Assembly: GCF_021130785.1 (NCBI RefSeq)
Contig: NW_025776787.1
Span: 62,001-126,000 of the forward strand
Direction of reading: 5' to 3'
DNA from: Homalodisca vitripennis
Taxonomy: Eukaryota; Arthropoda; Insecta; Hemiptera; Cicadellidae
DNA length: 64,000 nt
Part shown: positions 37,701-49,700 of the stretch, in pieces
Layout of the letters: every line of letters starts with the position of its first letter
Position numbering within the stretch: the stretch's first letter is position 1
The notes under the pieces: model-generated
Told to the model about the DNA's origin: nothing
What the model saw: the letters and a program-made list of their open reading frames with translations, nothing else
Database searches by the model: none
Position numbers and translations under genes: made by a program

Positions 37701-40700
37701 CACTGGATTCACTATCCACATCTGATGCTTCATCGTCAGTAGCACTATTTTCTGTAGCACGGTTGGCAGACATGGTGAAATGCTATATAAAACTTGTATA
37801 ATACAATAGTACAATGTCACTACACATAAATAAACAACTCACTAAGAACGCATCACTTGCACATGCTAAAAACGCGGGAAACAGAAGCGAAGTACAAGTC
37901 AAGGTCAACTCGGAACCACACGCCACGCTCAACGAGTACGAACCGTCCCGGCCGAGAGCTGGGCTCACACTGAGCAATAGTGAAGACTATGGCACTGCTA
38001 CGCCGCCGCTTACCCCGCGGGGCCCGCACTGAACGTGTTTAAACTCATTTAAAATATATACATGACTAACCTCCCTACAGACATTACAGCTTGTCTATAT
38101 ATAATTAACCATAGCGCATTTACCAGTCTTGTTGAATTGTTGCTCATGATATACATAATTACTTTTAAAATGTGTTGGTTACATCAATATAGTTTACAAG
38201 TTTGAGCTGAGAACATTGTTTCATAAGAGTTCTATAATAACTCAATGTGAACGGTTAAAGCAATTTGTATATTTACTGATATATTTGTAAAATAAGAGAT
38301 GGTTACTCGTTGACCAATATTGGTCGAGTTGTAAAAATGGTAATACCAGTGCCTTCTGCTATTTTGCTGTCACTTTCAGACCTCAGATTACTACCTGTAC
38401 CATCATCGTCATCAGAACTCGATAAGGCATTGTTGACAGATAATAAATGTATCCTCTGCTTCGTCTATGGCACCTTCCCTCTGCTTATATGTATCTTCTA
38501 TCTTATAGATGTGCTCACAACAATTCCACCATTTCACAACTGGATATTCACTAAATATCTTATAGCAGAACTCTTTCTTTTCTTTCATGCACTCAGTAAA
38601 GTTTTTAGCGACTCTGCCCCTAGTATCACCCGACACTAACTTAATTAGGCTCATATCTGCATGATAGGGCAGCAGAAGAACTACAGTGTGCCCAGCAACA
38701 ATAAAAAATGTATCAACAGAATATTTTTTTGTCACAGGAGCAGATTTGACTAACACAATTAGTTGAGCCTTTGTCAAAGTTGGGGCGAACTCAATACCTT
38801 GCTGGGTGAGCCAGTCTTGGATGTTGGCCTTTTACGTCCCACTGTTTGGTATTTTTTTTGTCTTCCTTGTTATGGTAGCTTGCATTGTCCATAAAAACCA
38901 CACTTTTTTCAGGGAGATTTGGAATTAGACATTGGTTGACCCACTTTGAAAATGTTTGTAGTCCATATTATCGTGATTGTCTTATACAAAACATATTGAT
39001 TCCCCCCCCCTTCTTCTTAATGGCCGGCTGCCATTTTTTTAAGGCATTTGGATTTCCTTCTTGTCCTCCAGTGTGAATTATTATAAGTCTTGGGTCCTTA
39101 CCAACGTCTTTCGTTATCCCGATTTCGGATTGTGACTACCAACACTTAAGAGTAATATTATGCAACTTGTTAACATACGTTTTGTCTATGTGCACTATAT
39201 TTTTATTCTCATGTCTCAGTTTTTTAATATCGCTTAAATAGTTTACTCGCCAGCCTGCTACATGAGTCAGTTCTATTAATATTTTACACATTGAGTTCTG
39301 AGCCATTTGAATCCCATATTTTTCAATAAATTTCTTAGGTATTCTTTACCACAATTTAGAATATTTTCTTCCTCTGACAGAGCTTTCAGTTTAGCCAATG
39401 TAGGTGTCTTTTTCAGTGCATAAAAATCATGTACTGTTCTTCTCATGATGCATTTTGTAAAATCATCAACAACAATTTTTTTTATTCCTACTGCTTTTTT
39501 TGGCAGTAGGAGTGCTAAAAGTCAAACTTCCCCTTACCAGAAATTGTTTTCCTTCTGTTGCTATTTTTTTTATTTTTAATTAAGGACTCAAGCGACACGA
39601 GTCGTGTTGCTTGCAGCTTCAAGTATGTCGTATTTTAAATTGTACTGTTCCATTTTATCTTTTAGTGTTTGTAGACATTATACACAATTTCGCGAGACTG
39701 TCCGCACTGTGGATGCCCCGAAAAACACTCAGATTTAGATGTAGACGCCATCGAGTATATGTATATGCAAGCTAAGCGATACTTGTTTAGGCCTACACAC
39801 AACAAAACAATACGGCTAGAGAATAGGTAAGTAGCTGCAGTGTAAAAAAAGGCGTGTGCGAGAAATGAAGATACTCTTCCTACTCAAGAATCAAGAATCT
39901 TTATTGTCGGCCCACAATAACTGCATTGACAATGTCATCAGATGGTTTATACATATACACAGTATAACACCAACATTAAAGAATAAAATAATACATACTA
40001 CATACTTATGGTAAATAGTACAAGTCACCAAGCATAAAAACTAAAAGAATAAATTGTCTACATTACAAGAAAGCATTTCGTCTACTGTATAAAAAGCTTT
40101 TTGTCTTAACCATTTGAGGAAAGCATTTTTCAATTTTGTGCAAGGAACATCTTTGGCCGTTAAAGGTAGCTTATTAAATAATTTTACACCAACATAAAAG
40201 TATGTGTGCTGGGTCTTAGTTAGCCTAGCGTATTCTAAGTCAATAAGGTCTCGATATCTGGTGGAATAATCATGACTAGAGTTTCTAAGACTAAGTGTTT
40301 CAAGATTTTCTTTAACAAACATTAAACTTTGAAATATAAACATATAAGGTACAGTAAGAATATTATGTTCTTTAAAAAAAGGTTTACATGAGTCACTAAA
40401 GGCTATATTGAAAATTGTGCGTAAAGCTCTCTTTTGGCATAGAAAAACCTCCTTAGCACCAGTTGAATTACCCCAGAGGAGAGTTCCATACAGAAGATGT
40501 GAGTGGAAAAGTGCAAAGTACGCTTTTAATAGCAATGTGAAGCTAGTACAAGTTTTGAGTTTTTTTAACAGAAAAATTACTCTGGATAAACGGGTACAAA
40601 GAATATCTGTGTGATTTTTCCAGGTAAGCTTAGTGTCCAGGTTGATTCCAATTAGCTTAACAGAGTTATGTATAGAGTTATTTCTTAAACATAAAATTAA

Positions 40701-43700
40701 TATGTTCAGTCTTATCTTCGTTAATTTTTAAGCCATTAGCAGAAAACCAGAGGTCAGACCTTTCCTTCATGTAGCCAATCATAGCCGAGTTAATTTTAGA
40801 GAGCAAGTTAGAGCACATCAAGGTAGTGTCGTCAGCGTAGAGTACACTTTTATTAGGCACAAATTTGGGAAGATCATTGATGAAGACCGTGAATAAGAAG
40901 GGACCCAGAACAGAGCCCTGGGGGACCCCGCTTATAACCTGCTTAAGGTCCGACCTCTGATCACCTATTTTAACAAACTGGTACCTATTACTAATATACG
41001 ACATAAATAGTGAAAGCTCATTGCCCTCAATTCCATAGTAATTTAGTTTTCTGATAAGCTCTTGGTGGGGCACAGTGTCAAAGGCCTTGGTTAGATCTAA
41101 GAGTAAGGCACTAACTTCTTCTTTTTTTTCAAAACTATGAATAATGTATGACACCACACTTTCAACAGCCTTAATAGTGGATAAATTAGGTCTAAAACCA
41201 AATTGTGCTGACATAAGTAATTGATTTTGTTCAAAGTAATGTTCAATCTGACATTTAATAATACTTTCAAATAATTTAGATATAACTGGTACCAAGGCGA
41301 TATGTCGATAATTATTTACATTAGTTCTGTCTCCCTTTTTATATATAGGCACAGTTACTGTTACTTTTAAGCATTGCGGAAAGACTCCGGTGTAAAACAT
41401 CCAGTTTATAAGATAAGTTAAAGGATAAAATATTTCCCTAATTATTTCTTTAAGTATAAAATTAGATAGTCCAAATACATCCTCAGCCCTGGAGTTACTT
41501 AGCCTAATAACAGTTTTTAAAATATCAACAGGATTTACAGTATGCCATTTAAAAGGCAGAGCCTTTGGATTGTTTACACCGGATGACTCCAGCATGTCAC
41601 TTGCACTAGCTAAATTTAGACTAACATTATCATTAGGCCTATTGACATAATTACAAATATTGATAAAATAATTATTAAAATCACTGACAGATATGGGGGG
41701 TTCGGTCTGGCATTTCTTAGGGGTGCGCCTTGTTTCATTATTAATCACAGTCCAAGCTGCTTTGCACATGTTTTTTGACCCTAATATAAATTCATCATTA
41801 GCATTCTTTTTTGCTATGTCTATTTGGGCACGATAAAACTTTTTAATCTTTTTGTGGACCTCCAATAAATCAGGATTAAGTTTACACTTATCATGACTTA
41901 CATCTAGTAGTAACTTGATTTTAGTTAAAAAAAGGTGTGTACCAATTTTTGGACTTCAAGATCTTATTGCTAGGATTCTTATTTTTAACTTTTTTCAAAG
42001 GACAGCACTCATTAAAATAGTGAGACACAATCTCCATAAAATTATTAAAGGCTACATCAAAGTTTTCAGCAGCTACAATTACTTTATTCCAATCAATATT
42101 ACTTAGCCTACATTTAAAATTCTCAACATTAAAATCGTTTAAAACTCTAACACTAATGTTTGACTGTACAGATTTATTGGTAGGTAGAGAAGAGTTACGC
42201 AAAGAAGTACAAGAAAGTTTAAGTCTCAAAAGCAAGCCTAAATGATCAGATATATGACATTGTACTGTATCACAGCTAAACATTGTCGGATGCAGGTTGG
42301 ATATAAAATTATCCAAACATGAGTCCCCTCTAGTGGGAAGGTTATTGAGGCAAAAACAGTCAAAAGATTTCAGCATATTAATAAACTTAACTGACATTGA
42401 GCAACGTTTCCTGAGATCAATGTTTATATCACCAGCTATGACAATCTTAAAATTACGGTACTTAACATTATTGCTAACAAAATCAAGAAGTTGAGTTAGT
42501 TTATCAACAAAAAGTTCAATGGAAGAGTCAGGGGTACGGTATACAGACACAATCAATAAACTTATACTTAAAAAAAACAATCATTACAGCTTCAAATAGT
42601 TTTGTTTCACAAATAAAATCAACATTTTTACGACCGAAAGAGAGTGTTCAAAAGTCTCCCGTACAAAAACTCCTCACCACTGCTCCCTACACTCCCCCCG
42701 CCGGAGGGGGGCCCCTCCTGCACGGTGCTGCTCAGATATTTGCTTCTGCACAGGTTTCTTTAAGAGCGGTTTATCAATAACCATAGCACATTTAGCAGAC
42801 TTGTTGAAATGTTGTCCATGATATGTACAATTATGACTAAAAAAGTCTGTTACAACAATCTAAATCACAGGTGTCAGCTGAGAACATCGTTTCATAAGTC
42901 TACTATTTAAGCAGTGAATTCCAAATATTTTCTGTGGTAAACCATATCTGAAAGGCAACTTACAATATGGAAATTCGTCCTATTACTAACATTTATTACT
43001 ATCCTATTATAACTGATCTATCTGTATTAAACTCTTTTACTATATATACATGGTTATCCTCCATAGAATCATTACAGCTTATCTTTACATAATTAACCAT
43101 CCTATTACTAACATTTACTGATCTATCTGTATTAGACCCATTTACATGACTGTCCTCACTACAGTTATTACTACCAGCAACAAATACTGCATGATCAAAT
43201 TTATCGAAGTTGGTTGTCAGTTCATCCAAGTATTTTGTAATGAAGTTGAAGGTCCTACTGGAGTTTGCCACCACTCCTACTTCATAGTTGTGTCTCAGTT
43301 CTCTCTCCAGCATGGGCAGAATGTTTCTTTCTTGACTATCGGAAACTACTAGAAGTTTCTTCTTTTTACCTTTATCCCGCTTATTAAATAGATGACTCGG
43401 TCTATTCAAGAATCAAGAAGTTTTTATTGTCTTTAAACACAAACTGTGTAATTGACAAAGTCATAGGTGTATAATTACTCTGTTCGTACTTAGTAACAAT
43501 TACAGTTATATATTGTTTAACGTACAATATAATCACAAATTAACAATAAAATATTACAAAATAACAATGGCCTAATTAAAATATATTATAAACTTTGTTC
43601 TACAGATACACGTTTAGACAAGACAACAAAGTGATTTTTGATTAAAATACTAATACTAAAATAAAATTTAAAATAACAACAAAGACATATAACAGCCATT

Positions 43701-46700
43701 AAAACAAGACAAACATATAATTAAAAATTCAGACGTCAAAAACTTAATGTACTAATATCACAGGCCAAAAAATTTGTCAATGAAGTAAAAAATATCCTTC
43801 AACCATCTATCTATTACTTTTTTGAACTGTTTCAAGGGCACATCCCTTGCATTTTTAGGCAGTTTATTAAATGATTTAATTTTCATACATATATGACTAC
43901 TTCTGGTTTTTTCCTAGTAAATAATCATGAGTCTGTTTTCTTGTAGGAAGGGTATTTAAATATTCCTTAACATCGATTAAGCAGCAATAAATATACAGAT
44001 TTGGATGAGTCATTATTTTAAATTCTTTGAAAATTGATAAAGATGACTCTCTATCAGAAACATTCTTGATTGCTCTTAAAGCCTTTTTTTGCCATGTGAA
44101 AGCATTTTGTGCACTACAACAGTTGCCCCATAGAGTTATTCCATATCTTATGTGGGAATGGAAAATGCATAATAAGCAGTTAACAACTTATCTGCAGTAA
44201 TACAGTTTCTTAGTTTCCTAAGAAGAAACACAACTCTGGACAATTTTTTACATAGTTGCTCCACATGGCAATCCTAACTCAACCTACTGTCAAGATGTAT
44301 ACCTAATAACTTAACATACTGTTTTGATATATTTGTAAATTGTATGGTTGAATGAAAATGTTATTTTTTCTGTTTTTTTTTTATTTTTTTTTTTTTATTT
44401 ACTATAAAGAAATTTTTAGCAAACCATTCTAAGGCCCTTTCAAAAGCTTGGCTCTCTTCTTTTATTAATACATCCAGATGGTGATTACTGTTGAGAAGTG
44501 TAGTATCATCTGCATACAGTATTGTTGTGCAAGGAATGTTAGTAGCCAAATCATTGACAGCAATTATAAAAAATAGGGGTCCAAGGACAAATCCTTGTGG
44601 AACACCACTTTCTATCATTTTTAAACTAAATCTGTCATTCCCCTGGACAACCATTTGCTCTCTATTAGTCAAGTATGACTGCAGCAGCCTTAGCTCTCTG
44701 TCCGTGATACCATAAAGAAACAATTTTTTTAACAAAAGGTCGTGACAAATGCAATCAAAGGTTTTTGTTAAATCAATTAATAATGCAGAGTCTGGATTAA
44801 GAATATTGTGCTTTTTAAGAAAAGGTAATAAATAGCCTATTAAGTATTAATCTTTCAAGTAAATTTAAAAAAATGGGTTCTATATTTTTTTGGGGTTTAA
44901 TATTAGAGTATTTCATTAAATTTGGGAAATGACCCGAAGGAAAGAATAATTAAAAATATAAGCTAAATTTGGTTATAGAACTAGTTCATGTGAGATTGTT
45001 TTCACCAAAAACATTGGAATTTCATCCCAACCAGCTTTTTTTGTTTTTAACTAGTGAAATAACGTTCATTATTTAATTAGGTGTCATTGGGTCCAGGAAG
45101 AGGGTCTCAATACCTTACAGAACCATATGTTGCTCCAACAGAATCTGAGCGTAGACTACATCTATTTGGAACATTAATAAAATGGTCATTCATCAAGTTT
45201 ACTGCCACACATCCCATCTTGATTATACCATCATTATCTTTAATTTCTATTTAATTATTGATGAATTATCTGTCTTCCCTAATTCTCTGTTGACTATTTG
45301 CCAAGAAGCTTTAGAGACATTATTGGTTCTAGAAATTTGATTATCATTATATTGTTTCTTAGCTGAAAGAATAAGTTTCCTCAGATGTTTTTTATATAAG
45401 TTATATCTGTCTAATAAGTTTTACTTTTCTGTTGCTTTTTAGCTGCATGTTAAGCTTTCTTTTATAGCACATACATTTACTATTTAATATGTTACACAGT
45501 TCTTTTTTAAAGAGTTGATTTTTTTAGAAAACATTACTTTTGAAAGTGAATATTTTAATAACAAAATGTGTTTAAAAATTCTTTGTACAGTCTTCTCCCT
45601 GTAGACTCTGACAAAATGTAAGATGTTACTAGTAGAAAAATGCCTTCTCTGTATTTTAAAGGTTCTATTAACCCTCGCGATAGTAATATTGTTGGGCGCA
45701 CTGATTATATTGTCCGTCCGGGTAGTTACGATTATGTAAGAGAAGCAGATAGATATTGGTGTCCTCAGTTTAATTGTGGTATTCACAAGAAGTGTTTTCC
45801 ATACTTAGATCACTACTCAGGAGTCCAAAAGCCAGGGATGAAGAGGATGAGGCCCAATAGTCAGAAAAACCGGGTGTTCATAGTTTCAATATTGTTCATA
45901 TAGATTGAATATTTTTTATGAATTGAATCTTATATGTATAGTTTTTCTGAGTACACATAAAAAAGTGAACAAAATGGTTATTTCATATTTTTTATTGTTA
46001 TTTGTAATAAGATACAAGTTGTGAGAACTTGAAAAACTTTTTATACAAAAGTAAATTTTAACAGTCAACAGAGTACAACTGGTCATCAGATTAGGCTAAG
46101 TTCACTTGTACTATTATTTTCTGATTTTAGAATACACAGAATAATATTGTATGTAACACAATTTATTATAATACAATTTTTGGTTGTTTAAACAAAATTT
46201 AACATGCACACATTTAATCAAAATAGGCCCTTCACCATGTGTAAAAACACATTACCCGGAGGGTTAATATTATTAAAAAGCTTCAAATTTTCCACAAGAT
46301 TTAAATTATCTGAAATCCCTGGATCCATTATAAATACATCTGCATACTTGACATTGAAGAAAATATGGTCAGTACAGGTTCTTGATCTTCATGTTTCTCT
46401 AGTAGGCCTGTTCAGACAAGGAATTAGTATACATGCGTTATATTCAGTGACTGCTTTGAGTATTTGTCACTAACCAAGGTATTTATTATTAATTCACCAC
46501 CCAGAACAATTATTTTATTTTTACTCATTTTCTTGTTTTGTTAAAGTTGCCTCAAGAAGAAGTTCTAATTATTGTTATAAATTGATCATAGTTTTTTATG
46601 TCTGGTATTCTATAAATATGTAAACATTGTTTTGGAATATAAGTTCAATAACCAAAACCTCAAAAACTGTTTCAATTGTTAAGTGTTTATATTCTGATAA

Positions 46701-49700
46701 TTTTATTATGTATGGCAATAATTCACCACTTAAATTACTAGAACCACCATAGCCATGGGCAATCCAGAAGTAACCAACCATAAATATAACAAACCCAGCC
46801 ATCAACCCACCAACCCAGCAGGCCAGTGGTTTACCGACCAGACAGTCCAGTAATGCAGTGGATGGGCAGACCATCAACCCACTAACCCAGCAGGCCAGTG
46901 GTTTACCGACCATACAGTCCAGAGACACAGTGGATGGGCAGACCATCAACCCACCAACCCAGCAGGCCAGTGGTTTACCGACCAGACAGTCCAGTGAAGC
47001 AGTGGATGGGCAGATCATCAACCCACCAACCCAGCAGGCCAGCGGTCCACGAATTGGACAGACCACAGACACACTACACAATCGGGATAACGACGCATCG
47101 GATGAGTCTAGTGAAGTGGTGCTAAATGAATTTCTTGAGTGCTCTGATTATGGAGAAATTTTTTTAGCAGGGCACAATGTGGAGGCAGGTCTGACTTAGC
47201 ACTGGGGTTGTCCAAGTGTACCTCTGGGACGTGGGAGAAGCAATTCTCTATTTTTCACCAAAATGTACACCATTTGCCATCACGAATCAATCTATTAAAA
47301 GTAATAGCAGATGAAATTCAACCAGATATAATTGCCCTAACAGAACACAAAATGACATATTCAGAACTTGAAGTTTTAAATATTACAAATTATAACAAAA
47401 TTTCACATTTTTCTAGAGCTACCTCTATTGGAGGAGGTACCCTGATTTTAGCTAGAAATTATATTAAATGCAATACATTTTTAATTCCCTCTATACAATC
47501 ACTGCTGACTGAGAAAGAGTTTGAATGTTGTCTTACGGAGGTGCATGTTGGCACATACTCTTTTGTGTTGGCCTGTCTCTACAGAAGTCCTAAATATTGC
47601 TACATTGATCCTTTTTTGTCTAAGTTGGAGGTTTTGTGTAATATCTTGTGTAGTAAATTCAAAAATATTGTATTAGTAGGAGATTTCAACATTAATGTTT
47701 TGAATAAGGATACTGTTTACAACAAATTCAATAGTATTTTAAAATCGTTTAACTTACATTACAAAATAGATTTTCCAACCAGGGTCACTTTAGAATCACA
47801 AACAGCAATTGACAATATTATTACAAATCTACCTTCTAATAAAACTAGAGTCTCTGGCATCATAACACACATTTCCGACCATGATGCACAGATAATTGAA
47901 ATTTTAGATCTTGGTGAAAGGCAGAACAGTGTAATGAATAAATATATTAGAAAATTTACACAGAGTAATATTAAGTCATTCTTAAGCAGCCTAGCAAATA
48001 CGGCATGGTCGGATGTCTACCAAGCACCAGTGCGTATGAAATATGATGTGTTTTATTCTATTTTTAGTTATAATTTTGAAGTACATTTTCCTAAATTGAT
48101 AGTCACCAAAAAAGAAAATCACAAAAGTAAATGGATAACTGATGAAATTAAATACAAGCAGTGTAAATTGATAGACTTAGAAAAAAACTGTAGGATACTT
48201 AAGGATATAAAATTAAAATCAAAAGTTAAAGAAATGAAAAAGGAATTGAAAAATGCTATATATATTGAAAAAAAGCAATACTTTGATCAAAAGATTAATA
48301 ATTCTTGCAACATTTCAAAATCAACATGGCAATTAATTAAAACAGAAATAAATAAAAAACCAGTTTGTAAAAAAAATATTACAGTTTTTAGAGATATAAA
48401 CAAGGAAGTTGTAAGTGATCCAATACAGGTTGGAAATATATTTAATAAGTTTTTTGTAAACGTAGTTGATAAAACAGTATTACCCAATTTACCTTCTAGA
48501 AATGAAAAACAACTAAATTTTCCACATGCTCATACGACAAATAATAGATTTAGATTTAATCAGATTTCAGAAACTCATTTAAAAAAAATTGTCATGTCTT
48601 TTGAAAATAAACCATCATCTGGAAATGATGAGGTTACTATACAACTAATAAAACAATCTCTTCCATTCATTTTACAGCCATTAGTCCACTTAATAAATTC
48701 ATCTCTAATTTCAAGCTATTTTCCGAATCAACTAAAGATTGCCAGATTAATCCCAATTTTCAAAAAAGGTAACCCAAATGACCCCTCATGTTACAGGCCA
48801 GTGTCTCTTCTTCCTGTGTTTTCTAAAATATTTGAAAAAGTAGTTTATATTCAATTAGTGAATTATTTAGAAAACAATAAATTATTAGATAAGCAACAAC
48901 ATGGCTTTAGATCGGGAAAGTCCACTACTACCGCTGGCATTGACTTTATTCAGTCAATAATCAACTCGGTGGATAGGGGTGAAAAGGTAATTGGAATTTT
49001 CTTGGATCTCACACGGGCATTTGATAGCGTCTCACACCAAGAACTTCTAATCTCTCTTAACAATCTAGGTATTCAAAATAGAGAATTATTATGGTTTGAA
49101 TCATATTTAACAGAGAGGAAACAATACGTGGAAATAGAACACACATCATCTAAATTAAAACCGAGCAGGTGTCACATTATAAGAAAATATAAGTCTGAAA
49201 TAGAAACCATTAAATACGGAGTCCCTCAAGGATCCATTTTGGGCCCATTACTTTTCCTCTGTTACATTAATGGACTACCTAAGGTGGTTCCGCAGGACTG
49301 TGGCATTTGTTTGTTTGCAGATGATACCAACATCACCATATCAGGTAATTCAGAAGAAGATATAGAAATATCTTCTCACATTAGTCTAAATTTAGTTAAA
49401 CAATATTTAGATAACAAACAATTACTCTTAAATTCAACTAAATCAAATTTCATTTCGTTTTCCACTCAACAATCAAGAATAACACCCAAATTTGATATTA
49501 ATTTAAATAATAATGATATATCCCAAGTTGAGCACACAAAATTTTTAGGACTCATAATTGACGAGAATCTGTCATGGAACAAACACACTGAGCACGTAAT
49601 TTATAAAATGTCTTCTGGTATCTATGCACTCCGACAGATGTCACAGATTTGTAGTATACAGACATTGCGGACTATATATTTCTCACTAGTACATTCACAC

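Larger units (their letters stand above)
27813..38038 (-). mobile_element. piggyBac-like transposon PB3, split by non-LTR insertions
   Basis: The TTAA duplications are 27809-27812 and 38039-38042. The left terminus is CACATTGACTGC and the right is the complement of ACACGTTCAGTGC, an imperfect match offset by one base. Strong support comes from the empty site: joining the flanks restores the repeat phrase ATTAAACTCATTTA seen intact in the neighbouring array unit near 27522. The transposase is split into 36658-37773 (N-terminal) and 28152-28665 (C-terminal). The 8 kb between them is retrotransposon-derived. Confidence 0.82.
38043..43409 (-). mobile_element. tandem ORF1-esterase array, right half, with nested elements
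   Basis: This continues the array broken by PB3 at 27812. It holds an esterase module (38095-38240), a second ITm remnant (38310-39710) in the same relation to it as copy A, a non-LTR insertion RB (39893-42650), and then the most complete ORF1 esterase piece (42660-43409). The order esterase-ITm-esterase is the same as at 25100-27812, so the two halves look like a segmental tandem duplication. Confidence 0.7.

Noticed and set aside
37358..37801. 147-codon plus-strand ORF
   Set aside because: Antisense shadow of the PB3 transposase.
46816..47060. Possible CRISPR-like array because of regular 72-bp spacing
   Set aside because: The whole unit repeats, with no unique spacers, and it codes in frame. 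It is an ordinary coding minisatellite.
46596..47081. 161-codon minus-strand ORF across the minisatellite
   Set aside because: Its C-terminal part is genuine R3 endonuclease, but the rest is the antisense of the R4 repeat. It is a chance fusion, not a gene.
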